A stretch of DNA of 64,000 nt. Source: Gliomastix tumulicola (taxonomy: Eukaryota; Ascomycota; Sordariomycetes; Hypocreales; Bionectriaceae). The notes under the pieces are model-generated. The model was not told where the DNA came from. It did not search any database and saw nothing but the letters and a program-made list of their open reading frames with translations. Location: assembly GCA_001599755.1 (NCBI GenBank), contig BCHX01000006.1, forward strand, positions 855,336-919,335, read 5' to 3'. The translations under genes and the position numbers were made by a program. Below, piece after piece: positions 44,647 through 56,107 of this stretch; within the stretch, counting starts at the first letter, position 1; every line of letters begins with the position of its first letter.

Positions 44647-45537
44647 CTACCATTTCCCCTTATTCTCCTCCATCCAGGCTCGGAAATCCTTGATACCAGG
44701 ATAGGTCTCGCGACACTCCTCGATGCTGCCGCCATAACCGCCTTCCTTGAACCAGCGGAACATGTCTCCGACGGTGTCGCTCAGCACAAGCTTCACCGTA
44801 TTCGCTATCACACAAGCCGCGATGGGCATAGACCGGCCCGTGGCCTGCTTGAAAATCAGGTCGGCCTCCTCCTGCGTCAGCTCATCCCCAACAATGGTGA
44901 TGGCAGCGCCTGCATACTTGGAAGGCTCGAGGAAGCTCCTCGCAGCGAACCATCCAATGTCTGCCGTGGCCACGAACTGAAGCTTTCGGGAGCCGAGCTG
45001 CTCCCACATGCGAGCGAAGCCTTTGCCGTGGATATCGGGCGTCAGGTTCTCGAAGAACGTGACGGGCCGCAGGATGGTGTAGGTCATCTTCTGCGGGCTG
45101 TTTGTCGCCTGCGCAACGAGGTGCTTCTCAATGTTGAACTTGGCCGCGAAGTTCTTGACGCTCGTCGGATCGAAGTTGGACTTTTCCGGCCCGCCGCGAT
45201 CGCCCGACGAGTACACAAAGTGCTGCACGCCGTTCAAGACGGCAGCATCGACCATGGCTTTGCCGAAACGCTCCTCGTCGTCCGAGTTGGCCTGCACGCT
45301 GTAGACACCCCAGACACGCCCGCCGGCCTTGGCAAAGATGGCCGAGACGTCGGAGAAGTCGCCCTGGATGACCGAAACTCCAGGTGTGGCGGCGAGCCGC
45401 TGCGCTCCAGCGCTGGCGCTGTCTCGGGTGACTGCGATGATGTTGAAGGACGAGCTTTGTGCTGAGGCAAGGATACTGCTGATTACAGCGCCGCCTTGCT
45501 TGCCTGTGGCGCCGGTGATAAGGAGGGTTCTGGACAT
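44647..45537 (-). CDS. NmrA-like NAD(P)-binding protein
   Basis: Atypical SDR of the NmrA-like family, single exon, 296 residues. Seen: the N-terminal Rossmann motif TGATGKQGGAV (residues 8-18), VIQGDFSD, the GVYSVQANSDDEERFGKAMVDAA segment typical of the family, YSSGDRGGP, and TILRPVTFFENL. There is no Tyr-x3-Lys pair of the classical SDR type. Some members sense NAD(P) redox state (A. nidulans NmrA binds AreA); most are untested reductases or regulators. A cluster of GATAAG sites lies about 430-470 bp upstream. Confidence 0.9.
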   Translation of the reverse strand: MSRTLLITGATGKQGGAVISSILASAQSSSFNIIAVTRDSASAGAQRLAATPGVSVIQGDFSDVSAIFAKAGGRVWGVYSVQANSDDEERFGKAMVDAAVLNGVQHFVYSSGDRGGPEKSNFDPTSVKNFAAKFNIEKHLVAQATNSPQKMTYTILRPVTFFENLTPDIHGKGFARMWEQLGSRKLQFVATADIGWFAARSFLEPSKYAGAAITIVGDELTQEEADLIFKQATGRSMPIAACVIANTVKLVLSDTVGDMFRWFKEGGYGGSIEECRETYPGIKDFRAWMEENKGKW

Positions 45538-45735
45538 CTTGCAGTGTATCTGTTGGGGCGCGTGTACGTAATAAGAGTTGCTTTGTAGTAGTTTTTAGAT
45601 GATCTTGATTATTTCTGTTGGAGTATGGCTGAGGGACGTCAAGTTGAGGTGATTGTCCATCGTTTTAATACTTACGACTGACAGCAGAGGGAGTAGGTGA
45701 CAGTTGATTTGACCAGTACACTGAGAGAATGCGGG

Positions 45736-45877
45736 TGCGAATGCGGTACTTGATTGTGCTCTACTCCGTGCTAGGAAGACACATTAATAGCCTGCTATTT
45801 TTACATGCCAGGGGACATGCGAATGCGACACTTCATTGTGCCCCCTGGTTGACACATTAGCCTGCGGTTCTGACAGG
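45736..45877. repeat. imperfect tandem duplication in NmrA-like promoter
   Basis: Two diverged copies of about 60-80 bp, 45736-45812 and 45818-45877. Each begins TGCGAATGCG, continues with CTT(G/C)ATTGTG and then ACACATTA and AGCCTGC, with small gaps. Confidence 0.7.
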
Positions 45878-45947
45878 TAATAATGCGTGCGAGTGCGAGC
45901 GCGGATATAACGGCAACCGCGTTTCGGAGTTATGCCCGCCCATCTGA

Positions 45948-46002
45948 TGAGTCAGCCGGAGAGATAAGCTTTGATAAGGCTTGATAAGATAACGGCGATA
46001 AG
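45948..46002 (+). promoter_or_regulatory. GATA-site array preceded by a TGAGTCA bZIP site
   Basis: TGAGTCA (Gcn4/CpcA-type half-site pair) at 45948-45954, then GATAAG at 45963, 45973, 45983 and 45997 and GATAAC at 45988: five GATA cores, all on the + strand, within 40 bp. The first three are spaced 10 bp apart. GATA factors of the AreA type are known to bind HGATAR. Confidence 0.7.
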
Positions 46003-47324
46003 CTGAGGGTCTGTCTTGGCAGTTCGGAGTCCTCCAGCTCCTCGCTCCTCCATCTCGCCCCCTCCACTCCCTGCAGCTGCGTTCCTCGCTACTTATGCAC
46101 AGAATACACGATCAATCCTCATGTCATCTTCTCATACCGCCCCAGGCCAAGACCAATCGAAGCCGCAAGACATCCTGATCCGTGCGCAGAGCTTGGACGC
46201 TCCCTCAACCACGTGGGCGGTTCCCTGGCCTGACTGGCATCACGGCAATTGCATCCCCAATATGACCCCATTCAACTAAGGCAACCCGCGATGAAGGACG
46301 AAACGTGGGACATGAGAAACGGCTTCGAGAAGCATCCCATCGGAGTCTGCCGCCAGCCAAGACCCGAGACCGAGGGGCGGAATCGCTCCAAGCCAGATTG
46401 ATTGCTACAGACGACGGACCGATGCACCTCATCCGGCACTTCACTGCACTGTGTTGGCTGCCATGAGCGCCACCAAGCAGGATCGGAATTTTTGGCGAGC
46501 AGCACAAGGTCAATCGCGCGCAGAGGCATCGCAGATAAGGGAAAAATCTGGAGGCCGCCGCTGGCTGTGCACTGGGCACCACCACCCAATCGACACCCGG
46601 GCAGCCACATCCGCTGGCAGCCAAGACGGCACTAGATGACCCCTGTCAGCAGGCGCGAAGCACGTTTCTGGAAGCTGCAAAGACGACGCCCCTCATCGTG
46701 TCTGAGATGGAGTGGGCTTGTGGGAAGGGGTTCTGCACCTTTCGTTCCTGATGAGGAGGCAGCCAGGGAATGGTGCGATGTGACTGCAGCTGCGAGTATG
46801 GGGGATCATCGCCTCGGAATGCGAGATGTCAGTTGCGTGACAGGTCGTCTAGTCCGGCCGGCGGGTGATGGGCAGATCGACACGGCGATCGCAGCGCTGC
46901 TCACCACCACTCCATAGAAGCAGGAACAGAAACATGGAGATCCGGGATCTGGACTGATGGAAAACATCTCACCTTCTCGATGGCTAGCGGAACTAGATGG
47001 ACTTCGTAAGCCAGTCAGTGTCATCAGACTCCCCACGACCTTCCGCATTCACTACCACACCCCCGATCTCGCCCCCCAGGCGGGGTCCTCCGACGAAGCA
47101 GAGCAGCCTCGATGATTTACATGGCACATGGTCGCGATAACGCATCTTGGCTGGCTGGCGTCCGTCAAGGAAGGAGATTGAGCCCTGTGTCCAGTATGGA
47201 CTCGGACGGCCTGATCCACCCCGTCGTCGACATAAGAGGCGGCCGTTCCCGCCTCGATTCGAGACCGTCTTGACCTCCCTTTCTCCCACACACTCTCGTC
47301 TCTCCTCCTCCCACAAGCCTCAAG

Positions 47325-47785
47325 ATGCAGCTCTCCATCGCCACCTTCCTCCTCACCCTCGCGGCTGCCGTGAGCGCCGTCCCCGTCGAGCTCGAGGCTC
47401 GCGCCGAGGCCACCTGCGGCAGCCAGTACTACTCGGCCGCCCAGGTCAACGCCGCCTCCGTCCGGGCCTGCAACCACTTCCGCGCCGGCACCACCGCTGG
47501 CAGCTCCTCCTACCCCCACCGCTTCAACAACCGCGAGGGCTTCAGCTTCGGCGGCGCTGCCGGCCCCTACCAGGAGTTTCCTATCCTCCCCGGTGGCATC
47601 TACACTGGTGGTGAGTATTCGCTCGGTGCTTCGAGGATGAGGTGGGGATGTTGCTGACGTGATTTGCAGGTTCCCCCGGCGCTGACCGTGTTGTCATCAC
47701 TGAGGCTTCGTGCAGACAGGCTGGCACCATCACCCACACTGGTGCCAGCGGCAACAACTTCGTTGCTTGCCGTGGTACCTCCTAG
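47325..47785 (+). CDS. secreted guanyl-specific ribonuclease (RNase T1/N1/F1 family)
   Basis: Secreted endoribonuclease cleaving RNA after guanosine. Exons 47325-47610 and 47670-47785 join in phase to 133 residues. Seen: a signal peptide (about 1-18) and short pro-part, then the family catalytic set Y63-x-H65 (SYPHRFNN), E84 (YQEFPI), R102 (GADRVVI) and H118 (TITHTGA). Cys31, Cys49, Cys110 and Cys129 fit the two disulfides of the family. The length is typical. The likely role is nutrient scavenging from RNA or interaction with other organisms; the first is the usual view. Confidence 0.95.
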
Positions 47786-48576
47786 ATGGTTGTAGGGTTG
47801 AAAAGGGACGGGAAGAAAAAACGAGTGTAGACATGAATGATGACACTTGTAAATACTGCTTGAGTTGTTCACACTGCTGCGTAGATGGTACCCTGGTGAC
47901 ATGATCCGTTGTCTGTAACGATCAACAATCCTTTCAGAACCCGGAGGGATTCCGTAGTAGACATAGAGAGACTGACTTTACAAGGCGCCGTGGATGCTAG
48001 AGCTTCGCGGATTGTGGCTGGTGGCGAAAGTGCACAAAGAGTCTTGACCGGACCACTGATAGGAGGGTTCGAACGTGAACCCGCCAGCTTTACTTGTCCC
48101 TTTTTTCCCTTTTGCCTTTGTTTGCTATAAGGAAAATGATAGCGAGGGAGTTGGCATGAGAGGTGACATGATATCTATGCCGGGCAGCGAAAAAGTAGCA
48201 AAAGGAAAAGAGAAAAGAAAGAGAAGGGGAAAAACAGGAAAAGTGATGAAATGCGGAAAGAAGAAGAAGGAAGGAGAAATATAATGAATAGAGGGAAGAG
48301 AAACTGGGAAGTTGCAGTTTGCAAAAATGTTCAGACATCTGTCTCATATAGATGGCAGAGATGATTTGAGATTTGTGGTTAGGTAAATTTCTTGTAAATG
48401 TCAGGTAAATTGCCAACTGCGCCATATACAACTCCTCCACATGTTTCCTATAGTACCATATTCTGGAACTGAATCATAAACCTTTCCACCCATTCGTTGA
48501 GATGGCTTGCGGAGAGCCAGCCTCTTTAGAAACGATGGGGCTGGTGTGAATGCTAACCTCAGCCTCAAGCCCCGCC
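47786..48576. other. intergenic, nothing recognised
   Basis: 3' flank of the ribonuclease gene, then purine-rich sequence at about 48190-48300. No gene supported. Confidence 0.4.
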
Positions 48577-49753
48577 TCAGAACCATGTCCCCCTTGCGAT
48601 GCCTCCCCATCTTCGTGCCTCTTGTGGAGTTCCATGGACGAGCACGGTCACAACAAACGTAATGAGGAGTGTCCTGCCAGTAAGAAGGAATGACCCCATC
48701 GTGAAACCGCTAGAGACGTCACCTCGAGCAAGAGAGTAGACCAGCGCCAGAAGAAAGGTGATGGACAGAAACCATGGAGCCAATACCACGAGCGCGTACT
48801 AGTTTGGACCCTCGATAATGTGCACGCCTCAGCCGATGATACGGCTCTTATTAGTGTAATATGACAAATTTTCCCCGAGCTTCTTGGGCGTGTGATTAGT
48901 CCAGAATCCGCCGAGGTGGTTCCCGGGCTTGAAAAGAGTATGCAGATATGGATGGATAGTGGAGGACAGGGATTGTGAACATGGCGTAGAGTGGTAGTTT
49001 TGCATTTTCTCCACCCCAACGACGAGCAGATCTTTGATTTCTTGCTTTCTAGACAGATCTCAAACAGACTTTGATTCCTAGCTATCGGACCTATGAAATG
49101 GTAGGTGAGGGGAAGAAATTAAGGGCTCTATACGGTGTGTTGCCAGGAGCCACAGCAGATGTGGCGATGTGGATTCCTTCGGCACGGAGAGCCTCGTTTC
49201 CCACCTCTCCTGTTGGACAACCTCTTTCCTGTCAAGCTTCATCTTTATCTTCCATCCATCTAGTCTCCGAAAAAACGAACTTGTGGCTTGTGTCATCGGA
49301 TACCGGTCGAGAAGTGCCTGCCTGCACAAGCTCCTCAGAGTCCCATTTCCGGGCCGTTAGCGGATCACCTATGGGTAACATATTCTCGGACCTATTGCTT
49401 CAAGGGAGCTTTGAATGTTGCTTGAAAGCAATGGTATTACCTAATGAACTGACCTGGTATTTGGGAGCCTTCAGACTGAATCTATCGTCTTGTCACCGAC
49501 GAAGCGGGCTATTTCGGCGGCAAGAACGACCTGTATACCCGGGGTCCAGAGGCGGGTCGCGACTATGGAGAGTCTTGCCATGCTGAACGACCGTCGTCGT
49601 CCCTCGGGTCGTGATCAGCGTGCCATACTAATCGTCCGTCGTTGTGTCTCGGGTTGGGGTGTGAGTCGTAGATGGTCGCACGATATGACTTATCACTACT
49701 GGAGAGGGGCTACTCTGTCCACCAGCATTTGCGTCTGATGAAGGCTGGGACAT
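48577..49753 (-). pseudogene. decayed fungal membrane-protein gene with RIP-like stop codons
   Basis: The C-terminal part (48850-48577, minus) reads KSRIIG-stop-GVHIIEGPN-stop-YALVVLAPWFLSITF and on to a second hydrophobic helix (SSGFTMGSFLLTGRTLLITFVV). This matches the WG-x-H-I-x-EGP-N-W plus two-helix ending seen in many uncharacterised fungal proteins, except that both Trp codons are now TGA (48826-48828) and TAG (48796-48798). Both are G-to-A changes on this strand; the TAG has the CpA-to-TpA context of repeat-induced point mutation. A plausible N-terminus is the ATG at 49753 (MSQPSSDANAGG), and the frames between contain more stops. The family function is unknown. The boundaries are uncertain, apart from the terminal stop. 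Confidence 0.5.
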
Positions 49754-51437
49754 TCTGAGCGTAGCGTGACCCTCTGAAATAGCAATGTAGGTGAATTTCT
49801 TTTTCTTTTCACGGAGCCCTCGCGTGCTGCTGAACAATGATGAAAGATGGCTGCTCCTCGTGAATGTGAGATGACACAAGTTGGAAGATGAAGAGGAGGG
49901 GGAGGTGAGGGGTTTTGGGCTCCCGGTTGATCTGATGAGACAAATCAACGTTGACGTAAGCATGCATGTCTGGTCGCCTAATGACCCGTCAGGCAACCTA
50001 CGTGGTTCGCAATTTGTATGGCTGCGGGGAAAACCGTTTGGTGGTTGGTCACGCTCTACCAAGTTCTTCTTGCCATTGATCGTCTACTACCTAACGGTTT
50101 CCCTTTGTACTAGCCCTTTTCCCTAAAGGATGACTCTTGCATATTGTGTTATATTCACTGATCAAAACAACGTACCGTTACTTACCAACCAGCATCCTAG
50201 ATAATATCAGTCATCCATCATCACTCACGTATGCTGGGAAGGCTTTCTGTGATGGCAAGCGGACTGGAGTGACAGTACGGCTATTGGATTGCAAGACATC
50301 CAAACAAATTCATATACTGGGTGGCATCTTTGCACTCAAATTAGTAGCAATATCACTATACGCACAGTGCCCTTGACAACCCGCACTTCCATGTAAGACC
50401 CGGTGGAAGCACTCCGAACTCCTTGGGTCTGGATATTGGCAACGTGAGTTGGGAGGACTGCCAAACGGCTGAAAGACAGCCTGTAACCTCCCTTGTTATG
50501 TGGACGACTAAAGAGAATCGTAATCATTCCAGGAAAAGCCGTTTTAGAGTTGTCATACGGGCTTCTCGTGAGCAGTATCATAAAGTCACCATGATGGGAG
50601 GTGTTCGACTAGTCTGACGAGAACTGTTGATTGAAGCACACAAAGAACTCACATTGGCAAGCTAGGAGCGTGATCGATATCTGAGGGTCTTTGTTGAGCT
50701 AGGGCAAAGGCTATGAGAGGTCGAAGACTCATGTGAACAGATGTCAACAGTTTGTAGTCAATGGGGTCAAGCGTGCCACGTCTGGAAATCTTGGTAAGAG
50801 GACGATGAGCCGGTCTATGACCGCATCACTCCCCCACGCGATTAATCGAAGCTCTCCCGTCTCCTCTCGCCATATACTGGCCGGCTAGCGGATCAAGCAG
50901 AGCATACCTGCAGCCGGGTGATTCCGCACCCGGGGAATAGGACTATATCTAAACATAGCACTTGATACCGGCCCGGTAGCCAGCGAATCCCAACCACGGA
51001 TCGAAGATCAATCCTGCAAGTCTTCTCTCCTCCCCGATGGCACATCCTTGTTTTCTCATTCGTCTCCCCAAGACGACTTTCTGTTTCCGCGCAAATGGAG
51101 CCAAAGCCCATCACCGCGAAGGCAGATTCTCCAGCTTTGCTCCACCAACATATCCACAGGAATCCTCAAGAATGAAACGTGAAACGTGCAAGCATGGGTC
51201 GATCTCGTCGGAATGATCCCGCAGACAGGGGCTTATTCCGCGCTGGGTGACGATGTGTCGAGGTTGGTGATCCTGGTTATCTCCGCCGTGATGCAGGAAG
51301 TGCGCGTTGCTGGGCTGATTCAGGACGGGGAGAGGGACGATGGGAAGGTATTTAAACGGGATGGTTGGGACTGCTTTCAAGGGAGAGGGCTCTGATCATC
51401 GGACACGCAAGACTTTACAGACGACCTTCCGCCTGTC
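49754..51437. promoter_or_regulatory. gene-poor stretch and GH5 promoter
   Basis: No gene supported in the first 1.5 kb. The right end is the promoter of the GH5 gene with a TATTTAAA element at 51349-51356, 82 bp upstream of its start codon. Confidence 0.5.
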
Positions 51438-52838
51438 ATGATGTTTGTTCGTACTGCCGCCTTGTCACTCCTGGCTGCCACAGCCGTGGCCTGGACACCC
51501 CAGTCCCGAGGTACTCCATCCTCCCTGGTCATGTCATACTATCCAAGTACTCATCAAGAAACACAGCTCTAGCCCGTCAGAATGGCGAACCCCTCACTGA
51601 GCGCTGGCTCCCCTCTACTGACAAGATCCGCGGCGTCAACCTCGGCTCCCAGTTCATCATCGAGCGCTGGATGGCCGAGTCCTCCTGGTCGCGCATCGGC
51701 TGCAGCAGCTACAACGACGAGTGGGCGTGCGTCGAGGGCATCGGCCAGACCAAGGCCGACGCCGGCTTCAAGACGCACTGGGACACGTGGACGACCGAAG
51801 GCGACATCAAGCTCATGGCGGACATTGGGCTGAACGCGCTGCGCATCCCCGTCGGCTTCTGGATCCGGGAGAGCCTGGTGTATGACGATGAGCATTACCC
51901 AAGGGGTGGGCTGCCGTATCTTGATCGAATCGTGGGGTGGTGCAAGAAGTATGGGATCTATGTGATTATGGATCTTCATGCGGCGCCCGGTGTGCAGACG
52001 CCCAATGAGCAGTTCACGGGACATGTGAGTGAAGATGGCCTCAGGGGGTGTAAGATGTCCTTGGCTGACAACAATGATAGTCCGTCCCCGAGCCTGGCTT
52101 CTACACTCCTGAGAACTACGAGCGTGCTCTCAAGTTCCTCGAGTGGATGACTGAACGCATCCACACCAACGACAACTACAGCACCGTCGGCATGCTGCAG
52201 GTCATGAACGAGCCCGTCCACGTCAACCCGTGGATGGACAAGGCCGCCGACATGATCAAGAACTACTACCCCGCAGCCTACCAGCGCATCGAGGACAGGG
52301 AGAAGAGCCTCGGTATCGCCAAGGCCGACCGCCTGCACATCCAGTTCATGGTATGGCCCCCAATGACACTCCATTCTTTCCACCGTCAGTGACTGACCAT
52401 GTCTAGGGCACATCCTGGGGCTCCGGCGACCCGAGGGAGTACCTCCCCTCGACCGAATTCGCCTTCTTCGACGCGCACCGCTACCTCAGCTTCGACAAGC
52501 GCGTGCCCGGCAACAAGAACGGCTACATCACGACGGCCTGCGCCGACTACATGGGCGAGAACGTCGTCGTGGGCGAGTGGTCGCTGTCGGTCAACAGCAC
52601 GCTCAAGAACACGGACGAGTTCAAGATCTGGGGCCAGTCGACGTGGTACCGGGCCTACTGGGCGGCGCAGGCCGAGTCGTTCGAGAAGTCCAACGGCTGG
52701 TTCTACTGGTCGTGGAAGTGCGACGGCACGGACGACTGGCGGTGGTGCTACAGGGCGGCGTATGAGGCTGGGGTGATCCCCGGTGATGCTGGGAAGGCAG
52801 CGGAGCTGAGTCCCTGTGACCGGTATCCCTCTGACTGA
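51438..52838 (+). CDS. GH5 glucanase, endo-beta-1,6-glucanase (ExgB)-like
   Basis: Secreted glycoside hydrolase of family 5. Exons 51438-51510, 51567-52024, 52081-52350 and 52407-52838 join in phase to 410 residues. Seen: a signal peptide (MMFVRTAALSLLAATAVA), IRGVNLGSQFIIERW, the acid/base E221 (LQVMNEPVHV), HRYLSFD and the nucleophile E324 (VVVGEWSLSV). The WMAESSW and C-x-E motifs near the N-terminus resemble the beta-1,6-glucanases (Aspergillus ExgB type) more than the beta-1,3-exoglucanases, so fungal wall remodelling or mycoparasitic attack are likely roles. Two ATG codons are adjacent at 51438 and 51441. Confidence 0.92.
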
Positions 52839-53459
52839 GGGACTGAGAGTGTCATGGACTAGAGTCTGTACTGGAGAGACTGATACATAAGAGACTACTG
52901 AATGAATGATGAGGTTGCGGCATATCAGCGTGGAATGCGATGACTGCTTCATCAAGATGAAACACCAACGTTTCAACACCGGAACTCGTTCAATGATCAA
53001 AACACGCTACACTCTTACGGTTGTTTTTTAAGGGGAGAAATATCCCGAAGCCGCCTCCAATGACGTACATGTTCCCTGCCGTTTCGAATTCATGCCGGAG
53101 CTCTTCCTTCTTCCATCACGGAACATCAACCAGCAGATCCACCGCATTGAAAATGCGAATTTATCCACCAACGGCATGCGTCCTCCCACGGACAAGCAGA
53201 AACAATGAAACACAGGGCCAGTATCCGGACAAGATCTACCCCGGATTTGTTGAAGCTCTCGAGATCCGCCAATGGCGCGCTGTCAGCAATATAGGACCTA
53301 CATGGCTCGGCTGGGACGGCACAGGCTTTGACTGCCGAGCTGCACGATGTGCCGGTTAGCATCGATCATTATTATTGGAAGTATAAGTCCAGGAAACCGA
53401 CTTTGTTTATCCCTTGGATCAGTAGTGTCACAGATCACACTCGATACCAGTCAGCCACA
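52839..53459. promoter_or_regulatory. pectin methylesterase promoter
   Basis: Intergenic with a TATAAG-like element near 53380-53387, about 75 bp upstream of the pectin methylesterase start codon. No gene supported. Confidence 0.45.
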
Positions 53460-54513
53460 ATGAAGTCTCACACTCTGGCCAGTCTCGGTGTCTTCACCAC
53501 CGCCGCCCTCGGGGCCTCCCGCACATCTGCACCGGACGGCTGCGTCACCGTCCCAGACGACTTCTCGTCTATCCAGGCCGCCGTCAACTCCTCCCCGGAC
53601 TGCATCTTCATCCAGCCGGGCACCTACAACGAACAGGTCCTCGTCCCCTCCGGCGCCGGCCAGCTCTCCATCTACGGCTACACCGAGGACGACACCTCGT
53701 ACGCGGGGAACACGGTGCACGTCGTGCAGTCCAAGGCCGCCAACCAGGGGTACAGCAACGACGAGACGGCCACGCTGCGCGTCAAGACCGACGGCTTCAA
53801 GCTGTACAATGTCGACATCGAGAACTCGTTCGGCGAGGGCAGCCAGGCGGTCGCGCTGAGCGCGTACTCGGACAGCGGGTTCTACGGGTCGCGCTTCATC
53901 GGGTACCAGGACACGGTGCTGGCGAATGAGGGGTACCAGATCTATATTGACTCGGAGATCACGGGGGCGACGGACTACATCTTTGGTCACAGCGCCATTG
54001 CCTGGTTCGAGAGGGTTGATCTGCGCTGCGTGGACCGCTCCATCGGCTACGTAACCGGTATGGCCCTCCTTGCTCCTCTATCACTCACATTGAAACGTTC
54101 TGACCATGAGTATAGCCCACGGCCGCGAGGGCAACGACGACTCCTGGTACGTCTTCGACCACAGCACCGTCACCGCCGCCGCGGGCCAGAACACCGCCGC
54201 GGGCGCTTACTACCTCGGCCGCCCCTGGCGCGAGTACGCCCGCGTCGTCTTCCAGCGCACGAGCCTGAGCAACGTCATCAACCCGGCCGGCTGGCGCGTC
54301 TGGAACGCCGACGACCCGCGGACGGGCCACGTCTACTACGGCGAGTACGAGAACACGGGCGCCGGGGCCGCGGGCGCGGACCAGAGGGTCGACTTTGCGA
54401 CGTTCCTGAGCGCGCCGGTGGCGATTGGGGATGTGCTGGGGAGCTACGAGGGGGCGGCGTGGTATGATGGGAGCTACTTTGACGGGAACGGTGCTGAGGT
54501 CGGGAGCTCGTAG
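53460..54513 (+). CDS. pectin methylesterase (CE8)
   Basis: Secreted carbohydrate esterase that removes methyl esters from homogalacturonan. Exons 53460-54057 and 54116-54513 join in phase to 331 residues. Seen: a signal peptide (1-18), GTYNEQVLV, GSQAVAL with Q129, the catalytic D151 in GYQDT, the second catalytic D172 in TDYIFG, and the substrate-binding R235/W237 in LGRPWRE. All active-site residues are present and the length fits fungal CE8 enzymes. It lies directly after the GH5 gene in the same orientation; a TATAAG-like element lies about 75 bp upstream. Confidence 0.96.
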
Positions 54514-55168
54514 GACCTGATGGTGTGTGTATATATCTCGTGACAGGGGGACTTGATTGAGTCACCTACCTATATCGTACGGTTCGTCAAACATTCTGCT
54601 GCTGCGTGGAAGACAGTCGTGATACGATCCGAGGGTCCCCTCTGCGGTCTTGTGCTAACGGAAGGCGTGTCATGTACTATACGTATTTCTCGGCAGCCAT
54701 CGTTAATAATCAAGTTCTCTCCCACTTACATATCTGCACTGAGTGCTTGTCTGCGTCGGTATCGGAGCAGACTAGGACCCCATCAACCTCAAAGCTGCAA
54801 TCATTATAGCGAGGCTCGTTCCTTCACAGAGGCAAAATGATACGTGGCACTGATCTGATGACGACCCGAATGCCGGTCTAAAAACTAGCAAGTGCATTAT
54901 TATCCAGAAGGAGATCTATCCGTCCTTCCAGAAAGGGTATCTGAACTCCGGGAGAATATGTGAAAGCAGTGCCTGCGCCCAGTCTGAGAAAGCCAAAAAA
55001 AAAATCGACAAAGATCAAGGGGGAGGGGAAATATGACCCAAAGAAAAATATAGCCAAGAAATAATCGTAAACCCGTGACGGAAAAGAAAAAGTCAGACCG
55101 GGAAGAGACTGCAGGGCGCTACAGGAGTTCCTACAACAGCAGACAGCATACTTAGACAGCATCATCGC
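54514..55168. other. intergenic, nothing recognised
   Basis: Convergent 3' flanks of the pectin methylesterase and the GATA-finger gene. A-rich at about 54995-55095. Confidence 0.4.
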
Positions 55169-56107
55169 TCACGAGTGACGCCTGAGCTTGAGGGCCCGCT
55201 TCCAGCTGCGGTGATTGTGTCTGTCGACCTTCATCTGACGCTTGGCGTAGATGAGGCCGCAGACGTTGCACAGGGTGTTGATGCCGGACGGGCCGCAGCG
55301 CCACTGGGGCGTCTCCCGCTCGCCGCAGGAGGAGCAGGCGCGGGACGGCAGGCGTCGATGCTTGCCCATGTGGTGGTGGCGCTGGACGAAAAAGTTAGCG
55401 GATTGGCTCTTTCACCCGTCACGGTTTCCTATGCACGGTGGGCAAAGGATGGATGGATGGATGGATGGATGGCGGGGGGGATGGAGAAACGCACTGCAGA
55501 ACCGCCGTGGAATGGCGGCGACGGCGAGTCGACACTGGCCCGCGGGTGGTGGTGATGGTGGTGATGGTGGCGGTGTGGATGGGATTCAAGTGCGTTGGCG
55601 GCGGCGGCGGCGGCGGCGACGACGCAGGGCTTAGACGCGGCCGCCTCCTTGAAGTTGGAAGGCTTGAGCGTCATCTTGGGGTTCCAGACGTTGATGAGGC
55701 GTGCAATCCCCGCGACGGGCTCGGGTCGACGACGCCGTTTAGGGACGATGATGCCGTCAGCTAACGGGTCACTGTCGAGGTGGGCGCCGAGCGGCGAGGC
55801 CTCTGACGAGGTGACGCTGCGGCAGAAATCCTGGACGGTGAAGCGCTGGGAGATCTAGTTAGGATAAAGGTCAGCGACGGCTGCGCAAGGGGAGAGGGCA
55901 AATGGAACCACAGTCAACTTGGGGGATACTCACGCTTCCAAGGGCAGTGCTGGTTTGACGGTCGACGATGCCACGGGCAAGTCTGTGGCGGCGTGCAAAG
56001 GGGGCCTCCCGCGCCGGCGAGGGGGCGACGGATCGCTTGGCCAGGGCAGGAAAAGCGTGCGACGGGCGGTACGCGACGACCTGCTCGTGACCAGAGCCGA
56101 GAACCAT
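55169..56107 (-). CDS. GATA-type zinc-finger protein, divergent
   Basis: Probable transcription factor of 248 residues. Exons 56107-55934, 55854-55495 and 55381-55169 join in phase. Seen: a basic N-terminus, a central part with KRRRRP and the Ala and His runs typical of fungal regulators, and one GATA finger at the very C-terminus: C194-x2-C197-x18-C216-x2-C219 (type IVb loop of 18), followed by a basic tail (RSWKRALKLRRHS). It keeps GPSG and TLCN but has WRC and CNVCG where WRR/WRK and CNACG are usual. The nearest well-known fingers by pattern are NsdD/SUB-1 and the White Collar group; I cannot name an orthologue. The gene is isolated, with 2.6 kb of empty upstream DNA. Confidence 0.82.

Larger units (their letters stand above)
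45538..47324. promoter_or_regulatory. upstream region of NmrA-like gene (left) and ribonuclease gene (right)
   Basis: No gene supported. Next to the NmrA-like gene lie an imperfect direct duplication (45736-45877), a TGAGTCA site (45948-45954) and the GATA array. The remainder up to the ribonuclease gene is featureless. Confidence 0.5.

Noticed and set aside
47147..47614. 155-codon + strand frame overlapping the ribonuclease gene
   Set aside because: It overlaps the ribonuclease exon in another frame and is Arg/Pro-rich; the T1-type catalytic residues are in the frame from 47325.
48058..48082. GGGTTCGAACGTGAACCC, resembling a tRNA T-arm
   Set aside because: The stem pairs as a palindrome and not as a 5-bp T-stem with a TTCRANY loop; no acceptor or anticodon arm fits around it.
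53451..53990. 179-codon minus-strand frame in the pectin methylesterase gene
   Set aside because: Antisense to conserved CE8 motifs; composition is that of a GC-rich shadow frame.
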